From CAYZXT01 sp964482515 (GTDB taxonomy: Bacteria; Elusimicrobiota; Elusimicrobia; FEN-1173), in the NCBI GenBank assembly GCA_964482515.1, contig CAYZXT010000002.1, positions 1 to 64,000 on the forward strand: DNA of 64,000 nucleotides, read 5' to 3'. The position numbers were made by a program, and so were the translations under genes. The notes under the pieces were generated by a model. That model saw nothing but the letters and a program-made list of their open reading frames with translations. It did no database searches and was not told where the DNA came from. Of this stretch, positions 42,305 through 50,697 are shown piece after piece; the first letter of the stretch is position 1, and the number at the start of each line of letters is the position of its first letter.

Positions 42305-42335
42305 CATATTGGTGCAGCGGCACCCGCTCCAATAG

Positions 42336-42344
42336 TGGTAAAAT
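42336..42344 (+). promoter_or_regulatory. Extended -10 element of qor
   Basis: TGG-TAAAAT is an extended -10 box (5 of 6 matches plus TGn). It ends 7 nt before the qor ATG, so transcription would start at or next to the start codon. No Shine-Dalgarno is present, consistent with a leaderless message. Confidence 0.55.
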
Positions 42345-42351
42345 TTAACCC

Positions 42352-43311
42352 ATGAAAGCTATTCGAGTGCGCGAATTCGGCGGCCCCGATGTCTTGAAAT
42401 TGGAGGACGTACCGGATCCGGTTGCGGGCGCCGGACAGGCGGTCGTCCGGCTGCGGGCCGTCGGCGTCAATCCGGTGGATACCTATATACGGGCCGGGAA
42501 CTACGGCCCGCGTCCCTTCCCCTTCACGCCCGGGGCGGACGGCGCCGGCGTTGTGGAAACCATCGGGCCGGGCGTATCCGACTTCAAGCCTGGCGACCGG
42601 GTCTATTTATCCGGGACGTTGACCGGCTCCTATGCGGAGAAGTCCCTTTGCGGCGCGGCGCAAATCCATCCGCTGCCGGAAAACATCGGCTTCTCCCAGG
42701 GCGCCGGGATCGGCGTTCCCTACGCCACCGCCCACCGCGCGCTCTTTGAAAAAGCCGGTGCCGCGGCGGGTGAAACCGTTTTGATCCACGGCGCCACGGG
42801 CGGCGTCGGCCTGGCGGCCCTGCAATTCGCCCGCGACGCGGGGCTCATTTCCATCGCCACCTTCGGAACGGACCAGGGACGGGAGCTGGTGCTGAAGGAA
42901 GGCGCGCGCCACGCGGTCAACCACCGATCGCCGGCATACCTCGATGAGATCATGAAGCTCACCGAGGGACGCGGCGTCAACGTGATCCTGGAAATGCTGG
43001 CGAACGTCAACCTCGGGAAAGACCTGCCGCTCCTGGCTAAAAAGGGGCGGGTCGTGATCATCGGCAGCCGCGGCACCGTGGAAATGAACCCGCGCGACGC
43101 CATGAGCCGCGACGCCGTGATCCTCGGGATGTCTCTTTTCAACGCGTCCGACGCCGAGCGGGCCGCCATTCACGGAGCCATCGGCGCGGGCTTGGCCAAG
43201 GGCGTTTTGCGCCCCGTCGTGGGAGAGGAAATCCCCCTGGCCGAAGCGGCCCGGGCGCATCAATCCATACTGGAGCCCGGCGCCCGCGGCAAAATCGTTT
43301 TGATCCCTTGA
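42352..43311 (+). CDS. qor: Zinc-free NADPH:quinone oxidoreductase (MDR family)
   Basis: A medium-chain dehydrogenase/reductase of 319 residues that reduces quinones or other enone substrates with NADPH. The GroES-like domain (MKAIRVREFGGPDVLKLEDVP, NPVDTYIRAGNY) lacks the zinc-binding cysteines. The Rossmann domain has HGATGGVGLAALQFA near 146-160. The FGPDVL/NPVDT pattern is typical of quinone oxidoreductase/zeta-crystallin. It is the first gene of a plus-strand run. The next gene starts within about 50 nt. Confidence 0.92.
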   Translation: MKAIRVREFGGPDVLKLEDVPDPVAGAGQAVVRLRAVGVNPVDTYIRAGNYGPRPFPFTPGADGAGVVETIGPGVSDFKPGDRVYLSGTLTGSYAEKSLCGAAQIHPLPENIGFSQGAGIGVPYATAHRALFEKAGAAAGETVLIHGATGGVGLAALQFARDAGLISIATFGTDQGRELVLKEGARHAVNHRSPAYLDEIMKLTEGRGVNVILEMLANVNLGKDLPLLAKKGRVVIIGSRGTVEMNPRDAMSRDAVILGMSLFNASDAERAAIHGAIGAGLAKGVLRPVVGEEIPLAEAARAHQSILEPGARGKIVLIP

Positions 43312-43358
43312 CGCTGGTTAAGGTGCCGGTTTGTCGGACGGCACAAGAAAAGACCCCC

Positions 43359-44546
43359 ATGAAAATACCCTTTTGCATCGCCATCGTTCTCGCCTCCGTT
43401 TTTTCTCCCGCCGCCTTCGCTCAAGAGCTCCACCAGGATATCTCCTGGGAAACCATGTTCCGCGGGCAGGGGCGGATTTCCCTGCGCGTCGACCCGCCGG
43501 CCTTTTCGCCGAACAACGACGGGCGGCAGGATTCCGCGTTCTTCTTCCTCGGGACCCAGGGCGTCCGCGAAATTTCCAAGTGGGCCGTCGTCGTGGAGAA
43601 TCCGCGCGGTCGCGCGGTGCGGCGTTTTTCCGGGCGGGGCTCGCCCCCCGGTTTGACCGAGTGGAACGGCACGAACGCCAAGAACGCGGCCCTGCCGGAA
43701 GGCGTCTACGAAGCGAAGGCGACCGTTTGGGGCCCGGGCGGAAAAACATCCTCCCCCAAAATCAAATTGACGCTGGACAACACTCCGCCGCGGATGAACG
43801 TGACGCTCTCCACCTCAACGTTTTCCCCGGGCGAGCCCGGGAGCGGCGTGACCGTGACGCTCCGCTCCGATGGCGACGCGGCGCCGGGCCGCTGGACCCT
43901 TTCGATCTTCGTGAAAGGCCATTCGGACGTGGAGGTGTTTTCCGCCAGCGGCGTTTTCACCAACGGCCTGGCCGCGCCATCGTGGAACGGGCTGGATTCC
44001 CGGAACGGGCAAGTCGTCCCGCACGGCCTGTATTCCGTGCACGCCACGGCGCTGGACGCGGCCGGGAACGAGACCGCGGCCCCGCGCTCGGACGTCGAAG
44101 CGGTGGTCCCGCCGGAATCCATTTTGAAACAGCTTTCCCAGACCCTCGCCGTGGAGACCTCGACCGACGGATTGCAAATCGAGGTGCCGTGCGCGCGGCT
44201 GTTCAACAACAGATACAGCAGCGACTTTTCCGATGATCCGGCGCTCCGCCAGCGGCTGCTTTACCTGATCCAATCCTATCCGGACCACGATATCTTTCTG
44301 GTGGGACGGGTGGGATCGGAGAAAACCGCCCAGGAAAGGACTGACCTTTCCAGCGTCCAGGCCTGGGCGCTCTATAGCTTTCTGGTGAAATCCGGCGTCG
44401 CGGCCACGCGGCTCAGCGTGCAGGGGGCGGGCGGGGCGCGCGGCGAGGACAACAGGATCAACATCCGCCTGAAAGCCGCCGAACCGGAAGAACCGGAAGC
44501 GCGGCTGAACACGCCGCCCGCGGAAAGAACAGGAGCGCTGCCATGA
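43359..44546 (+). CDS. Secreted protein with two FlgD-like Ig modules and an OmpA-like domain
   Basis: A protein of 395 residues from the ATG at 43359, chosen because it opens a clear signal peptide (MKIPFCIAIVLASVFSPAAFA|QE); the ribosome site is weak. Two FlgD-type modules follow (FSPNNDGRQDSAFFFL and WNGTNAKNAALPEGVYEAKA; then WNGLDSRNGQVVPHGLYSVHA). The last about 130 residues look like a diverged OmpA domain (SVQAWALYSFLVKSGVAATR, LSVQGAGG, DNRINI), which binds peptidoglycan in the family. It overlaps the AsmA-like gene by 4 nt. Likely an envelope-anchored structural protein. Confidence 0.75.
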   Translation: MKIPFCIAIVLASVFSPAAFAQELHQDISWETMFRGQGRISLRVDPPAFSPNNDGRQDSAFFFLGTQGVREISKWAVVVENPRGRAVRRFSGRGSPPGLTEWNGTNAKNAALPEGVYEAKATVWGPGGKTSSPKIKLTLDNTPPRMNVTLSTSTFSPGEPGSGVTVTLRSDGDAAPGRWTLSIFVKGHSDVEVFSASGVFTNGLAAPSWNGLDSRNGQVVPHGLYSVHATALDAAGNETAAPRSDVEAVVPPESILKQLSQTLAVETSTDGLQIEVPCARLFNNRYSSDFSDDPALRQRLLYLIQSYPDHDIFLVGRVGSEKTAQERTDLSSVQAWALYSFLVKSGVAATRLSVQGAGGARGEDNRINIRLKAAEPEEPEARLNTPPAERTGALP

Positions 44547-47266
44547 AAACTTTCGTCAAATTCGTTGTTATTGTTTTAGCCGTCATCCTTTTGGGCCTGG
44601 CCGGGCTGACCATTTTCATTAAAGTGAAGTTCCCTCCGGAGCGGCTGAAAGCCCTGGCCGCGGAGCAGGTTAAAATTTACCTGCACCGCGACATGGAGCT
44701 GAAAGACATTTCCATCGGATTGGTCAACGGGCTGGTCCTTGAGGGATTCAAGCTGTCGGAGCGCCCGGATTTTTCCGCCGGGACCTTCGTGTCCAGCGAA
44801 CGGCTCGCGGTGAAGCCCTTCCTGCTGCCGCTGCTGCGGAGTGAGGTCGTGATCAGGAGCGTCGAACTGGATGCGCCCAAGATCCGCGTCACGCGCTACG
44901 CGGACGGGACGTTTAATTTTTCGGACATCGCCGGATCGACGGGAACAAAGTCGCCTGACGAATCCGGCCCGGTCAAACTCTTCGTGAACCACGTCCGCAT
45001 CGCCAAGGGGGCCGTCGGTTTTGAGGACAAATCCCCGGCGCGCATGAACCTGGGCGTCAGCGACCTCAACCTCTCGCTGGACAGCTTTTCCTTCCTGACG
45101 CCTTTCCGCCTTTCGCTCAGCAGCCGGCTGCAGGGCGACGTGCAGGGCAAGCCGCTGTCGGGCGACGTGGCCTTCGACGGGAGCGTGAACCTCTTCGGCG
45201 GCGGCGAGGCCGTCGTCAATGAACTGAAGATCGCCGTGCTGAAAACGGCCCTGAGCGCGCAAGGGAGCGTGAAGAACTTCTCCGACCCCCAGGCCGACCT
45301 CGCCTTGAAAATCACCTCTTTCGACCCGAACAGCGTGTCGCCTTTCTTCGCGCTCCCGCCGGCTCTTTCCGGCGCGCGTCTATCCGGCGACCTGGCGATC
45401 AAAGGCGGCCTGGCCCTGATGAACGTGACGGGCGCCTTGAAGGTCGCGGCCGCGGGCGTAACGACCGATCTATCCCTGGCGATCGCGGCCAAAAACATCA
45501 CGGGGGCGCCGACCTTCGACGCAAAGATCGGCTTTGCCGACCTCAGCTCGGCCAACAGCAACGTGGCCTCCGGCCTGGTTCTCGGCGGCCCGCTGGGCGG
45601 ACATCTTTCCGTCAAGGGAAGCACCAAGGCCATGACCGCCGACCTTCAGCTCAAATTGGACAGCGCCTCCTTTCACTACGGGACCGTCGTCTCCAAATCC
45701 GCGGGCGACGACATGCAGGTTTCCCTCCGCGCGGACTTGCGGGAGCCCTTCACGAACCCGGCCATTCAAGCCGAGGGGACGGCGGCGAAACTCATCTTGG
45801 GCTCGGGAGCGCCGATCCCCGCGGGCTTGATCATGAAAGGCCCGGCGGCCGTGACATTCTCGGCCAAGGGAACTTTGGATAATCTCGCGATTAATCTGGG
45901 CGTTAAAGGAAATGATTTGGAGGTCGGCTACGCGGACTATTTTTCCAAACCAGCGGGCGATGCTTTCGCCCTTAAGCTCGCCATGAACGTGAAGGACCAG
46001 AAAATTGTGGACATCACGTCATGCCAGGGAACGCTGGGTTCCATGAATTTTTCCGCCCGCGGACCACTGGGCAACGTGACGGCCGAGGGGAACATGAACG
46101 TGTCGTTCCAGGCGCCGGTCTTCGACGTCGCCCCCGTCGCCGCCATGGTCCCCTCGATCAAGGACTACAAGCTCACCGGCAAATCGGCGCTGAACGCGGC
46201 GCTGCGCGGCTCCTTCGCCGCGACGCAGATCAGCGGGACCGCGGACCTGAAGGGCCTCGGAGCGGTCCCCATGGACGGCCTCACGTTCGCGGGGCTCAAC
46301 GGGAGCGTGGCGTTCACCCAGGATTCCGTGAACACGGAAAACCTCAAAGGGAAGTTCAACGGCTCCGACATCTCCTTGAAAGCCAGGATCAGCGACTTCT
46401 CCGCCATGGACCTCCGGCTCGACGGTGACCTGGCGCAGCTCGACGCCGCCAAACTGCTGGCCGCCTTCTCATCGCCGCCGGCGAAACCGCAGGAGAAAAA
46501 GCCGGCCCAGAAAACCTGGGCCCCGTCCCTGTTCGTCGGGACCGCCTACGCCGCTGAACCGGCGGCAGCGCCGTCGCCCTTCCTCCTGGCGAAAACCCAA
46601 GGAACGTTCCGCGTCGGGATCATCTCCCATCCGAACTATCTGGGAAAGAAGTTCAACCTGACCTGGCACCTCACGCAGGTCGACGCGAGCATGGCCCGCT
46701 CCAACGGAACGGCGGAGTTCACCGCGGCGGACGGGAAGATCCAGAACCTGCCTTTGGCCGAGAAGATCAATAAAGCCATGGGCCGGAACGCCACGGACCT
46801 TTCGTACAACAAGATGTCGGGCCATTTTAAGATCAAGCAAGGCGTGCTTGATACGCAGGACTTCAGCCTGAACGCCTCCTACGCGGACATCTACACCAAA
46901 GGGCACGTGTCGCTGGTGGATTTGCAGTGCGGCATGGACGTCATTTTAAAACTGCAAAAAGGCCTCGGCGGTGACGCGGGGGAATGGCTGGCGGGAGACG
47001 ATGGAAGGCCGACGCTCGAACTCAGCCTGATGGGGACGATTTCCGATCCCACTATTGATCGAAAGAAAACAGCGCAGAAGCTCGGCGAACAAATATTGAA
47101 GAAGGGCCTTGAGAAATTCATGAAGAGCTACGGCGGAGATTCCCAGCCCGCGCCGGCCGGCGAAACCACCGCTCCGGCTCAAAGCGCTCCCCCCGCAAAA
47201 TCTTCCCAGGACCAACTGAAGGAAGACGCGTCCAAGGCGCTGCAAAAGCTGTTCAAGAAGAAGTAG
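44543..47266 (+). CDS. AsmA-family envelope protein
   Basis: A protein of 907 residues with one N-terminal inner-membrane helix (about 5-28). A long periplasmic AsmA domain follows (SIGLVNGLVLEGFKLSERPDF, SVELDAPKIRVTRYADGTFNFSDI), made of repeated beta-strands, and an AsmA_2-like C-terminal part (TDLSYNKMSGHFKIKQGVLD). A Pro/Ala-rich tail ends in a polylysine-like KLFKKK. Members form beta-groove bridges implicated in phospholipid transport to the outer membrane. The start overlaps the upstream OmpA-like gene (ATGA). The same AxKxLxKLFKKK-type tail appears in the TIGR03545-like protein. Confidence 0.88.
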   Translation: MKTFVKFVVIVLAVILLGLAGLTIFIKVKFPPERLKALAAEQVKIYLHRDMELKDISIGLVNGLVLEGFKLSERPDFSAGTFVSSERLAVKPFLLPLLRSEVVIRSVELDAPKIRVTRYADGTFNFSDIAGSTGTKSPDESGPVKLFVNHVRIAKGAVGFEDKSPARMNLGVSDLNLSLDSFSFLTPFRLSLSSRLQGDVQGKPLSGDVAFDGSVNLFGGGEAVVNELKIAVLKTALSAQGSVKNFSDPQADLALKITSFDPNSVSPFFALPPALSGARLSGDLAIKGGLALMNVTGALKVAAAGVTTDLSLAIAAKNITGAPTFDAKIGFADLSSANSNVASGLVLGGPLGGHLSVKGSTKAMTADLQLKLDSASFHYGTVVSKSAGDDMQVSLRADLREPFTNPAIQAEGTAAKLILGSGAPIPAGLIMKGPAAVTFSAKGTLDNLAINLGVKGNDLEVGYADYFSKPAGDAFALKLAMNVKDQKIVDITSCQGTLGSMNFSARGPLGNVTAEGNMNVSFQAPVFDVAPVAAMVPSIKDYKLTGKSALNAALRGSFAATQISGTADLKGLGAVPMDGLTFAGLNGSVAFTQDSVNTENLKGKFNGSDISLKARISDFSAMDLRLDGDLAQLDAAKLLAAFSSPPAKPQEKKPAQKTWAPSLFVGTAYAAEPAAAPSPFLLAKTQGTFRVGIISHPNYLGKKFNLTWHLTQVDASMARSNGTAEFTAADGKIQNLPLAEKINKAMGRNATDLSYNKMSGHFKIKQGVLDTQDFSLNASYADIYTKGHVSLVDLQCGMDVILKLQKGLGGDAGEWLAGDDGRPTLELSLMGTISDPTIDRKKTAQKLGEQILKKGLEKFMKSYGGDSQPAPAGETTAPAQSAPPAKSSQDQLKEDASKALQKLFKKK

Positions 47267-47298
47267 GGGCGCATTTGAAAAGCCTGGAGAACCGGCCC

Positions 47299-47329
47299 CG
47301 GAAAATGTAGAATGGATGCCTATTTTCCG
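47299..47329 (+). promoter_or_regulatory. Inverted repeat around a -10 box before tRNA-Ser
   Basis: CGGAAAAT (47299-47306) and ATTTTCCG (47322-47329) are perfect 8-bp inverted arms with a 15-nt centre containing TAGAAT (47308-47313), a 5-of-6 match to a -10 box. The tRNA begins 23 nt downstream. It may be an operator over the tRNA promoter or a weak hairpin ending the AsmA transcript. No good -35 was found. Confidence 0.35.
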
Positions 47330-47351
47330 TCTTAAGATCGATGCAATCCAT

Positions 47352-47441
47352 GGAAGGGTGCGTGAGCGGTTTAAACGGCACGACTGGAAATCGTGTAGGG
47401 CTTAACGGTCCTCGAGGGTTCAAATCCCTCCCCTTCCGCCA
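47352..47441 (+). tRNA. tRNA-Ser (anticodon GGA)
   Basis: A 90-nt cloverleaf with CCA encoded. Acceptor stem GGAAGGG (47352-47358) pairs with CCCTTCC (47431-47437). The discriminator base is G as in serine tRNAs. The anticodon loop reads CTGGAAA (anticodon GGA, reads UCC/UCU), a long variable arm of serine type follows, and the T-loop is GGTTCAAATCC. It lies between the AsmA-like gene and tag. Confidence 0.96.
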
Positions 47442-47450
47442 CTTTCACAT

Positions 47451-48014
47451 ATGAAAACTCGCTGTCCCTGGCCGACCACCGAAGAGCTCTATCTCAAATA
47501 CCATGACGAGGAGTGGGGCGTTCCGGTGCACGACGACCGGAAGATCTACGAGTTCCTCGTGCTTGAAACGTTCCAGGCGGGGCTGTCCTGGTGGATCGTT
47601 CTCAAGAAACGGGAAAATTTCCGCAAGGCCTTCGCCGGGTTCGATTTCAAGAAAGTCGCGCGCTTCGGCCCCCGCGAATTCAAGCGGCTCATCAACGACG
47701 CTGGCATCGTCCGCAACCGCGCCAAGATCCGGGCCGCCATCGACAACGCGAAACTGTTCATCAAGGTCCGCGAGGAGTTCGGCAGCTTCGACAAGTACAT
47801 GTGGTCCTGGGTGGGCGGAAAGCCCATCGTCAACAGGATGCGGACGCTGAAGGACTACAAGCCTTTCACCGACGAAGCGGTCGCCTGGGCCAAAGACATG
47901 AAGAAGCGCGGATTCAAATTTCTCGGTCCCACCGTCGTCTACGCCCACATGCAGGCCGTCGGCATGGTGAACGACCACACCACCAATTGTTTCCGATACA
48001 GGAGAGTCTCATGA
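47451..48014 (+). CDS. tag: DNA-3-methyladenine glycosylase I
   Basis: This base-excision repair enzyme removes 3-methyladenine from alkylated DNA. It has 187 residues, the usual length. Zinc ligands Cys5 and His18 (CPWPTTEELYLKYHDEEWG) and His176 and Cys180 (NDHTTNCFRY) are present, as is the ETFQAGLSWWIVLKKRENFR helix-hairpin segment. It starts 9 nt after the tRNA, possibly on the same transcript, and overlaps the epimerase gene by 4 nt. Confidence 0.95.
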   Translation: MKTRCPWPTTEELYLKYHDEEWGVPVHDDRKIYEFLVLETFQAGLSWWIVLKKRENFRKAFAGFDFKKVARFGPREFKRLINDAGIVRNRAKIRAAIDNAKLFIKVREEFGSFDKYMWSWVGGKPIVNRMRTLKDYKPFTDEAVAWAKDMKKRGFKFLGPTVVYAHMQAVGMVNDHTTNCFRYRRVS

Positions 48015-48946
48015 AATTTCTCGTCACCGGCGCCGGCGGAATGATCGGCGCGAACGTCGCGTTGTTCCTCGAATCCCAGGGGCACCAGGTCCACGCGCTT
48101 GACCATTTCTCCATCGGCAAGCGCGACAACATCAAAGACTTGAAGGGGACCATCCACACCGGCGACATCCGCACCTTCGATTATGATTCCCTCGGCAAGC
48201 TGGACGGGATCTTCCACCAGGCCGCCATCACGGACACCACGGTCATGGACGAAAAGCTGATGCTCTCCGTGAATGTCGAGGCCTTCGAAAAGATTTTGGA
48301 TTACGCGAAGCGCACGGGCTGCCCCAAGGTGGTCTACGCGTCCAGCGCCGCCACCTACGGCAAAGGCCAGATCCCTATGCGGGAAGACCAGACCCCCGCT
48401 CCGGCCAACATCTACGGCGTGAGCAAGGTCGAGATGGACAAGGCGGGCCGTGCCTTCGTGGCGAAGAACTCGGGGATTTCCGTCGTGGGATTGCGCTACT
48501 TCAACGTCTACGGCCAATTGGAATTTCACAAAAAGTCCGCGGCCAGCATGATCTTCCAACTCTACAAGCAGATCGCCTCGGGCAAGGCGCCCCGGGTCTT
48601 CAAGATGGGCGAACAGTTCCGGGATTTCATCTACGTGAAGGACGTGGTGCAGGCCAACTGGAAGGCGTATCAGTATAAAGGGAGCGGCGTGTTCAACGTC
48701 GGGACCGGTCTTCCCACGAGCTTCAACGACGTCATCGCGATCCTGAACAAAATCCTGGGCGCGACCAAGCCCACCGAATATTTCGACAACCCCTACAACT
48801 TCTACCAGGACACCACCCAGGCCGATCCGACTCTCGCCGAAAAAGAAATGGGCTTCAAAGCCTCGTTCCCGCCGGAAAAAGGCATCGCGGACTACGTGGC
48901 CTGGCTGGAAAAACAAAAGGCCGCTGTCCTAGCGGCCCCCAAGTAA
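48011..48946 (+). CDS. hldD: SDR epimerase resembling ADP-L-glycero-D-manno-heptose 6-epimerase
   Basis: An extended short-chain dehydrogenase of 311 residues. It has the NAD-binding GAGGMIGANVA (7-17), catalytic Ser-Ser-Ala (111-113) and YGVSK (Tyr135, Lys139), RYFNVYG, EFHKKSAASMIFQL, RDFIYVKDVV and GVFNVGTG. These blocks follow HldD, which epimerises ADP-heptose for the lipopolysaccharide core. Other nucleotide-sugar epimerases share many of them, so the substrate is probable rather than certain. The start overlaps tag by 4 nt; it converges with mrp across a 24-nt gap. Confidence 0.8.
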   Translation: MKFLVTGAGGMIGANVALFLESQGHQVHALDHFSIGKRDNIKDLKGTIHTGDIRTFDYDSLGKLDGIFHQAAITDTTVMDEKLMLSVNVEAFEKILDYAKRTGCPKVVYASSAATYGKGQIPMREDQTPAPANIYGVSKVEMDKAGRAFVAKNSGISVVGLRYFNVYGQLEFHKKSAASMIFQLYKQIASGKAPRVFKMGEQFRDFIYVKDVVQANWKAYQYKGSGVFNVGTGLPTSFNDVIAILNKILGATKPTEYFDNPYNFYQDTTQADPTLAEKEMGFKASFPPEKGIADYVAWLEKQKAAVLAAPK

Positions 48947-48970
48947 TTTCTTCTTTCACTCCAAAAACTT

Positions 48971-50029
48971 TTATTTCACCGGCAGCCCTTCCATATTGGC
49001 GATGCTGATCTGCCCCGCCACGACCTGCGCCGCCCAGCGCAACGCCTTCGTCTGAGGCGATTTCTGATTCCCGATAACGATCGGCACGCCCGAATCCCCC
49101 GCCTTCACCATCTCCGGATCCAACGGCACGGCCCCCAGATAGGGGATCTTCCAGCGCTCCGCCTCTCGCTCGCCGCCGCCCTTGGTGAAAATGTCCGTTT
49201 CCTTGTGGCAATGGGGGCAGACGAACCCCGACATGTTTTCGATCATCCCCAGGATCGGCACCTTCAATCCCCGGAACATCTGGATCCCCTTCACGCCGTC
49301 CAGCAGCGCCACGTCCTGCGGCGTCGTGACGATCACGACCCCCGCCAGCGGGACGTTCTGGATCACGGTCAGCTGCGCGTCGCCCGTCCCCGGCGGCAAG
49401 TCCACGATCAAATAATCCAGCTCTCCCCAGTCCGTGTCGCGCAACAGCTGTTTGACCGCGCCGTGGACCATGGGCCCGCGCCAGATCATGGGCGCTTCCT
49501 CGCGCGACAGAAACCCGATGGACATGAGCTTCACGCCGTGGGACTCCAGCGGGACAAGCTTGTCGTCCCGCCCCTCGGGATGGCCCTTGGCGCCCATCAT
49601 CAGCGGGATGTTGGGCCCGTGGATGTCCGCGTCCAATAAACCGACTTTGCATCCGTCGAGCGCAAGGGCCGCCGCCAGGTTCGACGCCATGGTGCTTTTT
49701 CCCACGCCTCCCTTGCAGGCGTAGACAGCGAAGATATTTTTCACGCCCGGGACGGCCTCGCGGTCCGGGACCGTCTTCTGCGCCAGGATGCGGTGGCTCA
49801 TCTTGACGTCGGTCTCCGTCACGCCGGGGACGGCGCGCAGCGCGGCGTTGCAGTTGTCCAGGATCTTGTCCTTCACGGGACAGGCCGGGGTGGTCAGCTC
49901 CACGGTCAGTGAAACCTTCCCGCCCTGGATGACGACGTCCTTCACCATCCCGAGGGAAACGAGGTCCCTCCCGAGTTCGGGCTCTTTGACGGCGGACATG
50001 GCTTTGAGGATTTCTTCAACGGATGGCAT
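48971..50029 (-). CDS. mrp: Mrp/ApbC-family Fe-S cluster carrier ATPase
   Basis: A P-loop carrier that delivers Fe-S clusters to apoproteins. The 352 residues comprise an N-terminal MIP18/DUF59 domain (about 1-85, LKAMSAVKEPELGRDLVSLG) and the ParA-like ATPase with deviant Walker A KGGVGKST near 110. DADIHGPNIP, DLPPGTGD and the cluster-binding pair CPHC near 268 follow. It is the last gene of the regulator-fixC-fixX-nfu-mrp operon, 35 nt after nfu. Confidence 0.94.
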   Translation of the reverse strand: MPSVEEILKAMSAVKEPELGRDLVSLGMVKDVVIQGGKVSLTVELTTPACPVKDKILDNCNAALRAVPGVTETDVKMSHRILAQKTVPDREAVPGVKNIFAVYACKGGVGKSTMASNLAAALALDGCKVGLLDADIHGPNIPLMMGAKGHPEGRDDKLVPLESHGVKLMSIGFLSREEAPMIWRGPMVHGAVKQLLRDTDWGELDYLIVDLPPGTGDAQLTVIQNVPLAGVVIVTTPQDVALLDGVKGIQMFRGLKVPILGMIENMSGFVCPHCHKETDIFTKGGGEREAERWKIPYLGAVPLDPEMVKAGDSGVPIVIGNQKSPQTKALRWAAQVVAGQISIANMEGLPVK

Positions 50030-50064
50030 ATTGGTTTAATTCAGAAGTAGGAGGAGGTCCGGAC

Positions 50065-50343
50065 TTACAGGGCTTCGACGGACCGGATTTCCGGGACATC
50101 GTGATGGATGATCTTTTCGATCCCTTGCTTCAGCGTTTGTGGAGACATCGGGCAACCACCGCAGGTCCCGAGAAGGCGAATCTGCAAGCGGCCGTCCTCC
50201 GTCACATCAACGATTTCAGCGTCGCCACCGTCGGCTTGCAAGGCGGGCCGGATGCGGATCAATGTCTTTTCGGCCTGCTTGCGAAGTTCCTCCCGCCGGG
50301 CCGGTGAAAAAGAAGCCGATTGAGATGAAACCGTGTTTTCCAT
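50065..50343 (-). CDS. NifU C-terminal-type (Nfu) Fe-S scaffold
   Basis: A 92-residue single-domain Nfu protein. The cluster-binding motif GTCGGCPMS supplies Cys61 and Cys64, and LIRIRPALQADGGDAEIVDV is the family signature. It binds a [4Fe-4S] cluster across a dimer and passes it to client proteins. Lying between fixX and mrp, it and Mrp probably service the Fe-S clusters of FixC and FixX. Confidence 0.93.
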   Translation of the reverse strand: MENTVSSQSASFSPARREELRKQAEKTLIRIRPALQADGGDAEIVDVTEDGRLQIRLLGTCGGCPMSPQTLKQGIEKIIHHDVPEIRSVEAL

Positions 50344-50385
50344 AGGTTCATTTTACCAAATTAGGCGATGTCCGTCGGAAGGCCC

Positions 50386-50694
50386 TCAGCCCCACTTATA
50401 CTGGACGCCGAAGCCGCCGCGCGGCCAGTCGCAATCGATGTTGTCGAAGGGACAGAGCATCCGGCAGGCGCCGCACTCGATGCAGTTCTCATAGGAGACG
50501 ACGGTCTTCTTCTGCGCCTCCTCCCACGTGTAGACGTAGGCCGGGCAGACCTTCGTGCAGGGCTTGTCGGGGCATTTTTCCGCGCAGACCTTCTGGTCGG
50601 CGATGGTGATGTGGGCGTTCTCATGGTCCGCCTTGTATGTCAACCAGCCTAGTTTTTCCTCGACGTTGGCTTTGGGAAGTTCCTGGTCCGCCAT
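50386..50694 (-). CDS. fixX: FixX ferredoxin-like subunit of ETF:quinone oxidoreductase
   Basis: A ferredoxin-like protein of 102 residues. Cysteine-rich stretches KVCAEKCPDKPCTKVCP and NCIECGACRMLCP supply cluster ligands; the ending FDNIDCDWPRGGFGVQYKWG-like tail is the standard FixX C-terminus. It forms the electron-transfer partner of FixC, which precedes it by 3 nt. Length is normal. Confidence 0.94.
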   Translation of the reverse strand: MADQELPKANVEEKLGWLTYKADHENAHITIADQKVCAEKCPDKPCTKVCPAYVYTWEEAQKKTVVSYENCIECGACRMLCPFDNIDCDWPRGGFGVQYKWG

Positions 50695-50697
50695 AAG

